A stretch of DNA of 64,000 nucleotides, from the NCBI RefSeq assembly GCF_020085105.1, contig NC_058053.1, positions 13,850,888-13,914,887 of the forward strand, written 5' to 3'. Both the position numbers and the translations under genes were made by a program. This document shows, piece by piece, positions 1 through 13,447 of the stretch; within the stretch, counting starts at the first letter, position 1, and every line of letters starts with the position of its first letter. The notes beneath the pieces are model-generated. The model made no database searches. It saw only the letters and a list, made by a program, of their open reading frames with translations, and was not told the origin of the DNA. This stretch comes from Siniperca chuatsi. Taxonomy: Eukaryota; Chordata; Actinopteri; Centrarchiformes; Sinipercidae.

Positions 1-17
1 TGAACGAGGAGAGCAGC

Positions 18-72
18 ATGAGAGGCGCAAATCATCACCGGGCTGCTGTCCGACGATGATTTAAACATGTGA
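18..72 (+). promoter_or_regulatory. slc4a10: Three upstream ORFs in the putative slc4a10 5' leader
   Basis: Upstream of the start at 173 there are ATGs at 18 (13 codons, stop at 57-59), at 56 (ATG ATT TAA) and at 67 (ATG TGA). If transcription starts before the window edge, all three would lie in the leader and could reduce initiation at the main ATG. The transcription start site is not visible. Confidence 0.35.
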
Positions 73-172
73 CCGCTGTGTGGTCGCTCAGTTGCTGCTT
101 CACCTGCTGGATTATACACAGCGGAGGTCTCTGCTCCATCACTCCGATACGGTGAACTGCTGGGAGAGGAAG

Positions 173-3100
173 ATGGACACCACGGACCAAGGCGCTCAGA
201 TAGAGCCGCTGCTGCCAAAGGTAAAGAGCAATGATCTCTTGGGACAAATATTTACTTATGTAGATTAATATTTCAGTACGCCTTTTTATCCAGGCTGTCA
301 AGCTTAATCGACGTAATGTGTTATATGAGGCAGACACAAAATGTTTAAGTCGATATCTCTCTACCTGTGGAGCTTTGAGCAGTTGTAGCTCACCTGCAGA
401 GCTGTTAGAGAAAATGTCTCTCTAATTAAGAGGAATGACAGTATGTCAGCTTGTAATATGATATTGCATCATTAATGAAAATTTTGATTCAGTCAAGCAT
501 GATGTGAACGTTTCTGAATAGAAACAAGAACTACCAGGAGTCTTTCATGGTTCTTTTTATGTTTCAGTATGATGCTGATTTACAATATAACAAGTATTGT
601 TGCAGTGATTAAGTGATGTCCCACTTTGTGCTATATCATATCATATATGTCAAATCCCTGATGTGACAGGGGTCCTATTAAATTCAGACAGAAGTGACCT
701 TGTGTCATCTTATGTTGTAATGACACTGTGACATAGATTAAGCTTAAATGTATGGTGGGGTGCAGCTACAGCTGCACAAGCTAGTTCACACACAGATATC
801 CTTACAAAAACAAGTATTTTTGGAGAAATCTGTAAATCCTGTTGATATTAAAGTCTCTCAGTGGATGTTCTCAGGGACATGTGGGCCCATTCTCATTGGT
901 CTTTGCTGATCACTTTGGAGGACATTTGTCATAATCCATTGTTGTTTACATCGAAACAGATTTTTCCATTTAGCTGTAGGTTTTAGACTGACAGGCTTTT
1001 GGCTGAGAGTTTCTTTGCTCTGGTACGACTTTAGAGCCATGTGGCTTTGGTTTCAAAATGTACGGTCACAACCTGACCTTAAAAGTCACGGAACATTTAA
1101 GAATCTAAAAATAACATTTCAGAGTTAATCTTTATCTGATTTGGAGGAAAAATGTTTAAATGTGAAAGTGAGCGGCTGATTCCTGAAGTTTGGAACTTTC
1201 TAGATTAGACTGAATACTAACATATTATATATGTACTGTATATAATAACTGTATATATATGTATACCTGTTATACCTGTTAAACTAAAGTGATGATCTTT
1301 TATCTTTCAGATCAATTCCTCCTTTGGCTCATCAGTTGGGCGTAGAAGTTTGGTGAGTTACATTCCTTGGACTTTATGGCTTCTATCACCATGAGGATCA
1401 AAGTTAAAATTAAAAACTAGCATATAAAATGTACATTTTTGTTGCATTGAGGTAATTGATTTATCTTAGACCAAATTCTAAAGGGTGCAAGTAGAAGACA
1501 GACTCACTGGTGGAGCTGCAGAAACACGCCTTGGAGTGACAAAGTTGATTTGATGCAACATGACAAGCTTATCTATAACTTTGTTTTACATACATATAAA
1601 GAGGAAAGAGAGGAGGCGCGGTATGAATCAAGCTTTGTCTTTGATAAGATGCTGCTGGGCAGCAGCAATGATGTCACAGCTATAATCTCATGGTGGCTCT
1701 GTCGATAGATGCTCAATCACAAATTACAGTTGTTTGACACAACAGAAGGGCATCAGCGTCTATCAGGCATGGTGTGAAGCAGGGCAGCAGGAGTTCGCAC
1801 CGCAGAGCTCAGCCTTTAGACTGTGTTGCTCTCTGTCTAAACTGATTATATAGCAGAGGACACAGAGGGAAAGCTCATGCATTCTGAAAGCTTGGATGCT
1901 CCTTGGCTCTTCAAATATCAGGTAGGACAAGACTTGATCTTCATCATCACTGTTGTAACATTATAGCAAATGTGCTCACTGGTTTATTGATGTAAAGGAC
2001 TTCTTTGATTGAGGAAATATTCAAATTGTTATGTGGTCAGAGGGCAAGGTGTGTTTCACAGGACAGATTTGGACATTTTGTAGATAAGGACCCTTCTCTC
2101 TAAGTGTACAAAATGAGCATTAAATCCTGGCAAAAAAAAAAAGAAAAGTTAAGTGGAAGAGCTTTTTCCTGCTGACCACTACTGATCCATCTTACAGTTT
2201 GTAGATAGATGCAGATATTAAGTGAGGGCTCAAAGCTGTAGCAGCTCTGAAAAAAAAATTTGGTGCTGATGTGACCTCTTACAGGGTGTTGAAGTTTATA
2301 GCAGAGACATTTAAGGATTACAGCGCATTTTGTGCCACATGAAAGCCTGTGCAGTTAATGATATTGCTGCCACTGATGGTTCCAAAATCGCCACAGCCAT
2401 CTGTAGGGATCAGATCCAAGTATGTGCCACATCCTGTGATATCACTTCAGCTGTGTGTTTTGCCAGTCCCTTAACATGATTTTGCTGGTAAATAGATGAT
2501 TATTAGTGGGGTGTAGTTTTGCCTGGGGCGTAATTGGACACTATAACTTTTCTTTTGATTCCTGTTTTTCTTCAGAACCAACTTTGTCTTGAGAACTGAG
2601 TTTATGTGGTTATGTGGTAACATCCTAGCATCCCTTTGTCCAATAAACCCCTTTAAATGGCACAAAAACAGCAAACTCACCAAACAGCTTTGTGAGTCTG
2701 TTCATATTGTTTTATACAGAACCATCATTGCAGTTGCTTCAAGTGTATCTTCAGAGGGCGTAACTGATTATGGTGCACTTATTAAGGAATATGATGGTAA
2801 AATATATGAGGCATATCTATTTATCTTTTAAATAAAAAATGTAAACAGGAATGTAAGAAACCGTAAGATACTGTAATGTTAGTAATTAAAGTAGATATGA
2901 GAAAGTCAAAAAAGTCTGGACAATAGCCTGGTTGATGAAACCACCTACCGGCAAGCCACCGGGTACCCACCTGTCACTCAAAGCCGCCATGTTCATAATT
3001 ATGCACAACTTAATTCACCCACCTCACAGATGTCATGAACAGGGAAATTTGCTACAGAGACCGAAACTATCACTATTGTCTTTGAAGTATCTGTTATTTA

Positions 3101-6100
3101 TTTATCTAATTAGCATAAACCAAGATTCCATTAGTTGAAGATATAGAAATACAACAGTGCTAGTCAACCCTGTCTTCTGCATTTAACCACAAGTTCTCAT
3201 CCACGTCACACCTTATTTCCTCTCTTACAACACACCTGGGAAAGGATCTTTTTGCATGTCTGATCCATCCCTGGCAATCTTCTGCAGATATGTCCAGACA
3301 TCCAGCATTCATAACATCCAAGAGGGGCATCTGATGATGTGGATGGTTGTCATAAACTTTCCACCTCCTTGAGGAAAATAATTCCTCTGTGGGGGGAATA
3401 GAGAGTAAGGTGGAAGGTAAAGTGACACCATCCTGGGATGGGCTGAAATCCACTTTGTGACTGGACGAGAACGATGAAACACCACATCGTCCCATACAAT
3501 TACAAAACGTTCTGGAATCTGCCTCACTTGCCCCCTTTCCTCACCTGGCACAAGACTTTCATAGAGGTCATCAAGGAATGAAAATAGGCACTCATTGTTG
3601 TATGTCCCAATTAGGAGTTAATGCATTTTTATTTATCTTACATTTTAAAAATTTCTTTTTAGATGTAGATGCAGCAGAATGTAGCAAATTGCAGTCTAAT
3701 TTACAGTATTTGTTGTTGTGTTAGGTTTTGAGTGTACATTTAACAGTTTTAACAATAGTATGTAAACATGTGCAAAACAGACTAAAAATACACAGAGTTT
3801 TGGTGGTGGTTGAATTTGAGTGAGAGAACAGTTCATACATTTTTAAAGATCTGGTCATTGAATGCATATAGTGTCACAACAATAAAAAGTGATCCACAGT
3901 TTACTCCACACTGACTTCTGTTGTGCTGACTTTTTTTGAAAAAGTAAACTCAGTATTGTGAAATGCATGTTACCAACTGTAAAAAACTGGAATACTGTTT
4001 TTAGAATGTAACCATTGTATGTGAGCACAGTGCATATTGTATATGGGCTAATGTGGCTGGCGTTTTAGTAACAAATACAGCCAGTTTAATCTGAGCAGAG
4101 ATGTTGATCCAAGCCCTGTATATTTGTAGACAGATTATCAACATCAGCCTTGTGGCCTGGCCAACCCATGTGGCACTGCAGCTGTGAACAGCAGTGCCCT
4201 TCATTATCATAATGCGTCAATGGTCAACTGATGGTCAAGATGGCTCAGGGAAAAGCTGATATCAAGCAAGCTTTCAGGATGAAAATACCCGCTTTAATAA
4301 GTGAATCTGTTCGTAATTTCCAGAAAACCGGGTTGGTCCTGCAGAAATCTCTCTAGCAGTAAAGGCAGTTGTATGTTTGTTTTGATTTCTTAATCCCAGC
4401 TTCCTTATTATTTTATGTATGCATTCCTTTTTTTTATCAGCTAATTGCTTAAAATGTAAAATGTAATTAAAATGTAATGCCAAGTATGAAAACTGGAGCT
4501 TTTACCCACCAAAGTTGATTGAATTTTGCCCGGGGGGTGCGCACCAATTGAAATAAAACTCTCAAGATTTTATTCCGACACTGGAAATTTGTCTGCGACA
4601 GTAAAATCGCTTGAAATGTCATTTGGTGTACGAGCAGAAAGATAGCCTATTAAAGGTGGGGTATGCGATTCTTGAGAAACCCAATATCATGACAAATACC
4701 ATGATATAGAGCAAACAACACAGCAAGTAATGTAACTAATGATAGCTGGGTTGTGGGTTAGCAAACTGTTGCTACAGTTGCTGCTGCTAACAGCCAGAGA
4801 GGATGAGAAAGTTTCAAAGAGCCAGCAAACCAGCTCCAGACAGCGATACTCACAACTCTCCTGCTACTATAGCTAACATCACAACAGCAGCATATCTTGG
4901 CAAACTAGAAAGTATGCTGAATGTTCGTGGGCAAGTAATTTAATGTTACCTGACACACAAATCATGGCTGGAATGGCTGGAATAGTATTGTGTAGCTCGG
5001 TCCGAGGGAACAATGGGCAGTCCCCCGGTGTTGGTGAGTGATAGTGTTGCCGGCCTCAGGATTACAACCTGAAGACGGCTGAGAACAATGACAAGAAGTC
5101 ACACATTTGAACGTGTAACTTGTTTGGACGTTTTCATCACTTCCTCACCCTTTTAAAGCTAAGCCAGAATTAGACTTCTAGTCAATGTGAGTGCAGAGCA
5201 CCATCTACAGGACAAACTGTATAAAGCACATGAGCTAGACAATTATGAGATGGGAAGATCCAGTAACTTTATTTAACGAAGGTGAACATGGAATTGTCAA
5301 ATAACCAACAGTTAAGTTTTTAAAGTCTTTTTACCTAACCTATGGGTTTTCAATCTAATACAGTTTCTAGTCCTGTACAATAGCAAATGTTCTATCTAGC
5401 TTAATCGTTGTCATGATTTATGTGTGTGCTAGCTAATAATATAACCTAGATGACTAGTACGAATGTAAATCACTGCAAGGCATTGCAGCATACTGTCAAG
5501 TCCTGGTTTGGCTTAAGGATATACCTAACTCTGACAGGCTATATCATTGAGTCCAGCCAGTTATAATCAGACCTGGACCGGCCCTGTTTGGTCATGAATC
5601 ATGATGTAGCTATTTTGGACCAAACAGGCGCTTGAATTGAGCTATATGCAGCTGCTGCACAGAGCCATGATCTGTTTGACCAATAACAAGGAAAATGAAT
5701 ATGCACATTTAGATAAAAAACATTATTCAACATCACGTAATGTGTTTTTTTTTATTTTGTGGAAGCGTTTTTCAGTCAAAGGTGAAACAACACAGATATG
5801 ACTGGTTATAGTGGGACTTGCCATGCCCGCCACATCAACTTTAGAAGTGGCACCGAAGTTTGGCACCAATGCAACATTTGAATGCTGTCACTATGATGTA
5901 ATGACCCTTCCTTCTTTTATTCACCTTATTTTCAACGGAAATACGGACACAGCCAGTTGAAGTTTTTTTGTGCGAGACTTCCAGTCAGGCACTTCTGGTT
6001 ATTGGCTAGCTAACACAACAACTCTTTGGACCACTTTTTCTTTGAGGAAAACCGGAATATTTTGTGCAGTTAAGGGTTGCCATAATAACTGGTACAAACA

Positions 6101-9100
6101 AAAGGTTTACTTGGAGCAGAAGTGTTTTCAATAACCCTGTACCAGATAAGTGGCTAGGCTAACCTACTGAAGCCCCAATGAAAACTCCAAGGCAACGTCT
6201 TGTCAAGAGATTAGCAGCTGCAGTTTGAATGGCTGCACTAGCTAATGCTAACTCTTGATAGTACCGTAAAACTTAAGTTAAAAGCTGAGCAGCAATTAAA
6301 GTCATTTTACTAGTCATGTGTGGCTACACATTTTGTCAAATAATTCAGGTCTCAATTAGACACTGGGTCTGGTTTTTATAGAAGACCTTTGCATGTATAA
6401 AACCTCTTAAAGCCCACTGGGTTGCCTGCTTGAGCTAGTTCAATCGTGCATATAAAAATGTAAATGTTTAAACTTTTGTCAATATGGACATGCTAACGCT
6501 ACAAATAGTTAGATTGGTTAGATTCTCCAAAATTCAATCGTTCAGTTCATTTTTACAGAAACCATGAGCACTAAAGTACAATTCATTCAGATTTACAAGA
6601 GAAGTAAACAAGAGAGACGAAAAAAAAGTGGTGACTCCCTAACATTACCTTTGAAGCAGCCATAAACTTCGATTATGTGTCCATTTCACGATTACTTATA
6701 TTCCTTTAGTCTGTAAGGGTCCACGGATCTAAATAATCAAAACTTTTTTTTTCAAAAAAATAATCCAAGTTGTAGATGTTGTCATGTGAAGTCCATTGCT
6801 CACTTGCCTGCTAACTTTGTTCGTCAAACTAAGACCGCACTTTAATTGACAAGCAATATTTCATGCACTTTGTTGTTGGTTATGCTTGTTTTCGTTACTT
6901 TGCTGGCTACAAAATAAAATTGTCCGCACCTTTCTCTAATTGCAAATGAAGGTTGAAATAACTATGGTAACCTTAGGCTTTCATCTTTTCTACTGGTATT
7001 TTGATACAGGGCTCTCTCTCTCTCTCATATGTTATATGAGGGTGTGGCACCAACCTTCCATTTCGATTTTTTATTGATTTTTGGATGTGCTCCCACAACA
7101 TTGTTAAATAAGCTAGTTAAGCCAACATTAGTTAGCTCAGGGAAACAATCAAATGGAAGTGAGGCACAAAAAGCAGATGTTCGCCCAACTGTTTACTTTC
7201 GCATTCGAAAATGTGAATAGTTTTCTTGTGAGATTCCAGGAAATCACTGTGGCCACCAAAAAATAGTCCCACACATAATTCCCATAAAACTACAGATTGT
7301 TGTTTTTATACTTCAGCTTTGTACTGCTTAAACTGACAAGAAATAGCATGTTAATTAGTTGCGGATATGACGAGGTATCAATCTTCTCATCAAACTCTAG
7401 TAATAGAAAACCACATATATTTACACAAAGGCCCACCCTTTACCAATGCAATATTGTTTTATTTGTTAAATTTAGTATACACTTACTTAATGTATCACAG
7501 AATTTTATTTTGTGTTCCACATAACACTGAAACTCTTCTTGTAATGATTTGCTTTTGATTTGTAGAGTGAACACAAATTATTAATTTTACTGAACAAGAA
7601 AAATTACTACCAAACTACCAAAATTATTGTCAAGGGCACAGTGTATGTGTTAATCATTAAAGTTCTCCTCCAGACCAGTTTTAGGATATATAGAAAATAC
7701 TCTGCATTACCCCATATCATGACATCCATTCATGTGATACGTTTTCAGTTAAAAATTACTCCATGAATATCTGTTATAAGAATATATTTTAACAAACTAA
7801 CAAGTAGCTCTCATGTAACATACATATTGTGCACGAACTAACATCAGTATTAAGCTCCGCACTATTTGCAGAAAGCGGCCATGAGCAAATCTTGTGGCAC
7901 CCTCCTCAAGCAAGCCTGTGTGAACCTTGGGTGTACCATAAAAGGGATAGATGGGGGCAGACAGAGACACACAGTTAGTCAGACAGTCAGATAGAGAGAT
8001 AGACAGATGGACGGACAGACAAATATAATTTCAACATTAGACTCTTGAGTTGTGAGCATTTAAGCCTTTCCAGTAAATTACTCAGTGTATTAAAACTGCA
8101 GTAGTCAGTCTGAACGTACACAATGCAAACCTTCTGCATCTCTTTCTGCTGCTTGTATCACTTCACTAAGACCCTCCCACCAAAATATTCAATTCAAATT
8201 ACTTACATGGCACAGAAGAACACTTTACAGTGGGCTCTCGGATCTTGACCAATCTAAATGTGACAATAAATGGAGGAAGGGGAAGGGGAACAAGAAACAA
8301 AAGATGAAATGAGTTAACAGAGTATGTGTGGAGACATTTTTTTTCTTCCACAGGTAAATGATGTATTATTAAAGTTCACACCAACTAGACAATACACATT
8401 CAGAGTCTATATTGATAATATATTTTTTGTAGGTACTGGACAGTGGTATTAGGTCTTTTACTTATGTAAAAGTAGCAATACCTGTAGGTAAAATCTGTGT
8501 TCAAAATCTTATGTTAAAGTACAGAAGTATTAGCAGCTAAATATACTAAAGTATATAAAGTAAAAGTACTCAACTGGCAGAAGAATGACCTCTGTCAGTG
8601 TGAAATTATATTACAAGATTATTATTATGGATGCATCATTGTGTATACAGCATTTTATGTTGTGGCAGGTTAAAGAAAAGCCATTTTAAACTACTTTATG
8701 TACTATGTATTCAGATAATATGTTGCATTCTAGAAGAGAGTTAAAGTTTCACTTAAAAGTGAACACAAATATTTTAACCACTTGTGCAAAAATAGTAGAA
8801 AGTATCTAACACAAATAAGAAAATAATATACAAAATCACTTAAGTGTTTTTCCCTTATTACTCTGGACCTTATCCAAAAAGTTTAATTTTCAATCCATTT
8901 TCCACGAATTTCCCTTTAAATTCACTTTGGAAAATAACCTTTCACTTGCTTATACCACACTCTCACTGCAACTGAAATAAAAAAATTATGTGCTTTAAGA
9001 ACAAAAAACAGTACAGGCCTAAGTTGCTAACGGCCTAAAACAAATGGCAGCTTCACCTGCTTGTGCAAACTACAAAAAAACCCCACATGCAATATTAGTT

Positions 9101-12100
9101 TGTGCTCACCAGTCCATAGGATGTTACCTGAAGCATGGAGGGAAAGATAGAGAACAGGCAGGGATGGTGGGGGGTGACTGTGAGTAGATTTCAGACTGGA
9201 TGCTGGGTCTAACATGATGCTCAGACTGGCAGTGACAGTTAACCATATCATAACTACCAGTATGATATAGTATATAAAGCCCATATACTATATCATACTG
9301 GTAGTTTTAGCTTTAGGTCTTAGCTAACAGAAAACACACAACCACTGTACAGTAATATGGGCCGCTACCACACTGAGAGCTATTCTAATGTTGCATGCTA
9401 ATGTGCTAATCGCGATTAGCATGCTAGGGCGCTAATCACTATTAGCATCATAACTTTTACAAACTGCATCGAATTGGTACAGTATTAAAAATACACATGT
9501 GTATTTACCTTCTGTATGCTGCATTAAGTAAATTAAAAAAATAGAATAAATGTTATTTATCCCACAGACCCATTTCTTCTGTTATTTACAAATTCTAAAT
9601 TTCATGAGTAGCAGATATCCCCAGTTCCCCAATTTACAAGATGAAACAACTTCAGATAGAATTCTCATAACATAAATGTGCACAACAGAGCAGTAATTAA
9701 AGTGATATATAATATATTATTGACTTTGCATTCTCCCTTTCTTTCCACTATCAGAGCCCAGTGGGAAGATGATTTGGCATGTAAAATAGCACATCACAAT
9801 TGGCAGTCCATTCTTCAAAGAGTGCATTCTTCCTCAATTTGTGCTAGGCATGGGCTCCTACAATTCAACATCTTACACTGCCTTCATCTATCCAAGGAAA
9901 AGTTGGCTAAGATTTATCCAGGGGCAGATCCCATATGCAACAGATGTAGGACAGTAACAGGGTCCCTCATTCATATTTTTGGACTTTGTCCAAATCTTCA
10001 GAATTATTGGACATCTATCTTTGATGTATTTATTTTTGGAGTCAAATTTACCCCTTCCCCTTTGATTGCAATTTTCGGAATAATACCAGAGGAGACACTC
10101 CTTTCCAGACATTACTTAAATACTATTGCTTTTTCTTCCTTAATTGCTAGACGTCTTATACTGAAGTGGAAGCAGGAGGCCTCTCCCACACATGTCCAGT
10201 GGGCTGGAGAACTTATGAGGTTTTTACACATGGAGAAAAAAAGTGTAGTACTCTGGGTGGCTCTACAGGTAAATTGTATAAGACATGGAAACCATTTCTG
10301 ACATATATGAAAACGCTAAAACTGTGTACTCTTCCATAAATGATTCTCATTAAACCAAAGTACAATTTAGATTGGTTATAGACACCTGTGACTAATATAT
10401 ACGTCTATTTGTTGGTATGAATGTAGGCCTATGGGTTTTTATGTTTACATCTATTTTGCTGTTTGTTTATGTACTTTATGTATGTTTAATATATATATAT
10501 ATTGTTTATGTATGTTTAAAAAAGTTTATGTATGTTTAAGAAAACAAAAAATATTGTTTATGTACTTTTAAAATATATATATATATTATTAATCAGTTAT
10601 TATTATTTTATCTATACTGTGATTTATGTAATATTACTACTTTTCTTTTTTATTTTAGTTTGTACAATTTGTCTTTTTGTTTTTCTGGGGGGCATAAAAA
10701 TAGATTTTGTATTTTGGTATTTCACACTGAATATATTACAAAGTTGTTGTGTTGTTAAAAAAAAGGAAAATAAAAAAAAACAAAAAACTTTTTAATTCAG
10801 CGGACAGAGTATAATATCATCGAGATGACTATAAAAGTCTTTGAGGATTCTGGAAATACCATCAGAACTGAAGCAAGTGTTTATAAACGACTTTCTGTGT
10901 TTTTCAAAGATCAATACCTCTGTTCCCCAAATGTATGCTAATACATGAGTGGCACAAACTGGGGCTAGTACATACCAAGTTAAAGAGCTAACATCTTCTC
11001 AGGTTTACCTCATCATTTTCTGCTTTTTCCCCTCTGCACCATGACAGCACATTGTTTTCACAGGTAGTGAGTGGGCTGTTGGTTTTATTCCTATACAGAC
11101 TGAAGAAGAACAGTGGTGGTCTGGTGCCTTCATTGGCATGCCTGTTCACTGTTTGAGGCTATATAATTTAGCTGTGAATGTTCAGATTCAGAATCCATCT
11201 GTGTAATGTTGAAAAGCTCAAAAAACTTTAATGAATCACATAGAGCTTTTTATAAAAGAGGCAAAAGCAGGTGTTAAGTTTTTGTCCTGTTAAATGAAAA
11301 ATAATGATTTCAGCTCCCTCTTACCACCTACTCCCTCTCATCTTCTTTCACTAGTGTTACATAAGCAGGCCAACATTCACACTACAGAATGCTAGTTCTC
11401 TCAGCGATCTGACTCTAATCAAGGAGATCCATGCACTCTAAGCCATCTCTTGCCACGACAATGACTATATATGTCCTGTTGCATGTTGTGGTTAACTGCT
11501 TATTAGGCAAACTTTTGACACGTGTCCAGTGATTATGCCATCAGCCTGGCGGTTCTGTAGGACAGGAGGGGAAATCTCTTATGCTCAAACGGCCTTAACC
11601 ACATTTTTAGCGGTCATTCAGAATTCCCTCTTGTAATCTGACAAAAGCTCTTCTCTGAGGATTATGTTCTTTTCGCAGTGCTTGTTTTCTGTCACTTCTG
11701 TATTTCAATATCTGTTTGTGAGAAATGCAATTTGGATAACCTCCACATGGACCAGTCTTGTAACTTTCACGCCTGTTGCAATGAGAATTAGTAACAAAAT
11801 ATCAAAGCTGATAATCATAAAACTTTCATTTATTTGGAATATAGCATGATAAATTGTTTTATCTCTCTCCACCAATTAAGAACAAGTGTAATTTTAACTG
11901 GATAAGTGTGGGTGGTAGAAGAAATCAGTGATTCAAATTTATAAAACAACAAAATTTAAAAAAAAGCCAGTTAGGGAGAATACAAACTTAATTTATCTAA
12001 CATTTTGCAAATTAAGTCAAGCAGTGATCTACCTTTTGAGCTCGGGTGGCACTGACAAAATAGCACAGGTCACTGCAAAGGAAGCACCTTGAACAGAAGT

Positions 12101-13351
12101 TAAACTTGAATTAAAAGTGGGTAATTTATTGTTCCTATTATGAAAAGCTTTCTGTGACTAAGATGATACTCTTTCCTCTTCAAGATGAGACGTGCAATTA
12201 TTTTCCATGGCAGCTGCGCTATCCGGTTGGATAATGTGTTTCTTCATAATGCCCTCGACTGTGAGGCAACACCAAGTCAACAAACATTTTATTTCATGCT
12301 ATGTTCAGGATACGTTAGTATACTGGAAGATATGTTGTTTCATGTTCCAGCTTCTGATGTGTTGTAAAGATATTGTATGACTGTGATCTTGATAATGTTT
12401 ATAATGTTGAATATAATATAGTGTGTGTGTGTTCGTCTGTTTGCCCCCATGTGTCCAACAGAGGAATGATGACGAGGCTGTGGTGGACAGAGGAGGAACA
12501 CGGTCTCAACAGGGAACTAACTTTGGGCAGGAAGATCTTGAAGGTACCTGGACACACACTGAATGCATCTGGAATACAAAAAGCTTCAAGCAGTGAAAGG
12601 CTGCTGCAGCTGAGTCCGCCTACTCTGTCCTTACAACTGCTGCTTTCCTCTTGACAGTGTTTCATAGTTAAAAGACAAGAGCAGAGTGGGAGGTAGAAAC
12701 TGTGGGTGAGCTGAGTTCGCTGCAGTAATTTCATAACCACTGACAAACATGGGCAATCAAAGCAAAAATACAAACAGTACAATTTAGTAAGTTGGGTAAC
12801 TAAAGGACAGCTGCTGTCCCCATCTGCATCTGCAGACACAGAGAACAATATACAGCTTTTCACTGAAATTAAAGCTACTGAGATGCTGTAAAACATGAGA
12901 ATCCTTTTGAGACGTGTGAACAGTTGTAAAAAAGATTATACTGAGTGTGGCATTTCTTTAAAGAATGCAGCTATATCAAACCCAAGTTGAATTTACCTAA
13001 TACATAAATAAAAAAAGGCTCAACAGGTGTCAATAAGTAATGCACTGCTTTTTAAATGACAATTTTCAGACAACATCACATACACAGTGCATGGGTAATG
13101 GCATGTTTTGGTTTTAAACTTAAAAAAAGATGAAGCAATAATTATGTTTGCTTAAAGAAGACTTTAATTAATTACTTGTGTTATACATATACCTAGCATT
13201 TTGGCATAGCTGTACCAGTCTTTCTGGAGAGCACTGTACGGTATGTGCTGTTTGGGGTTGTCTTCTTGTCATACTGCAGTGAGCTGAGTGGGCTGACTTA
13301 CGAGCGCAAACACAAACTCATGCTGTCTCATACCTGCACAAACACAAAGAT

Positions 13352-13447
<96 letters not shown>

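Noticed and set aside
10532-10795. Hydrophobic 87-codon open frame
   Set aside because: It is T-rich, low-complexity sequence in the tail of the L1-like element.
12399-12896. 165-codon minus-strand open frame over slc4a10 exon 2
   Set aside because: It is antisense to a real exon and has no recognisable domain or splice support.
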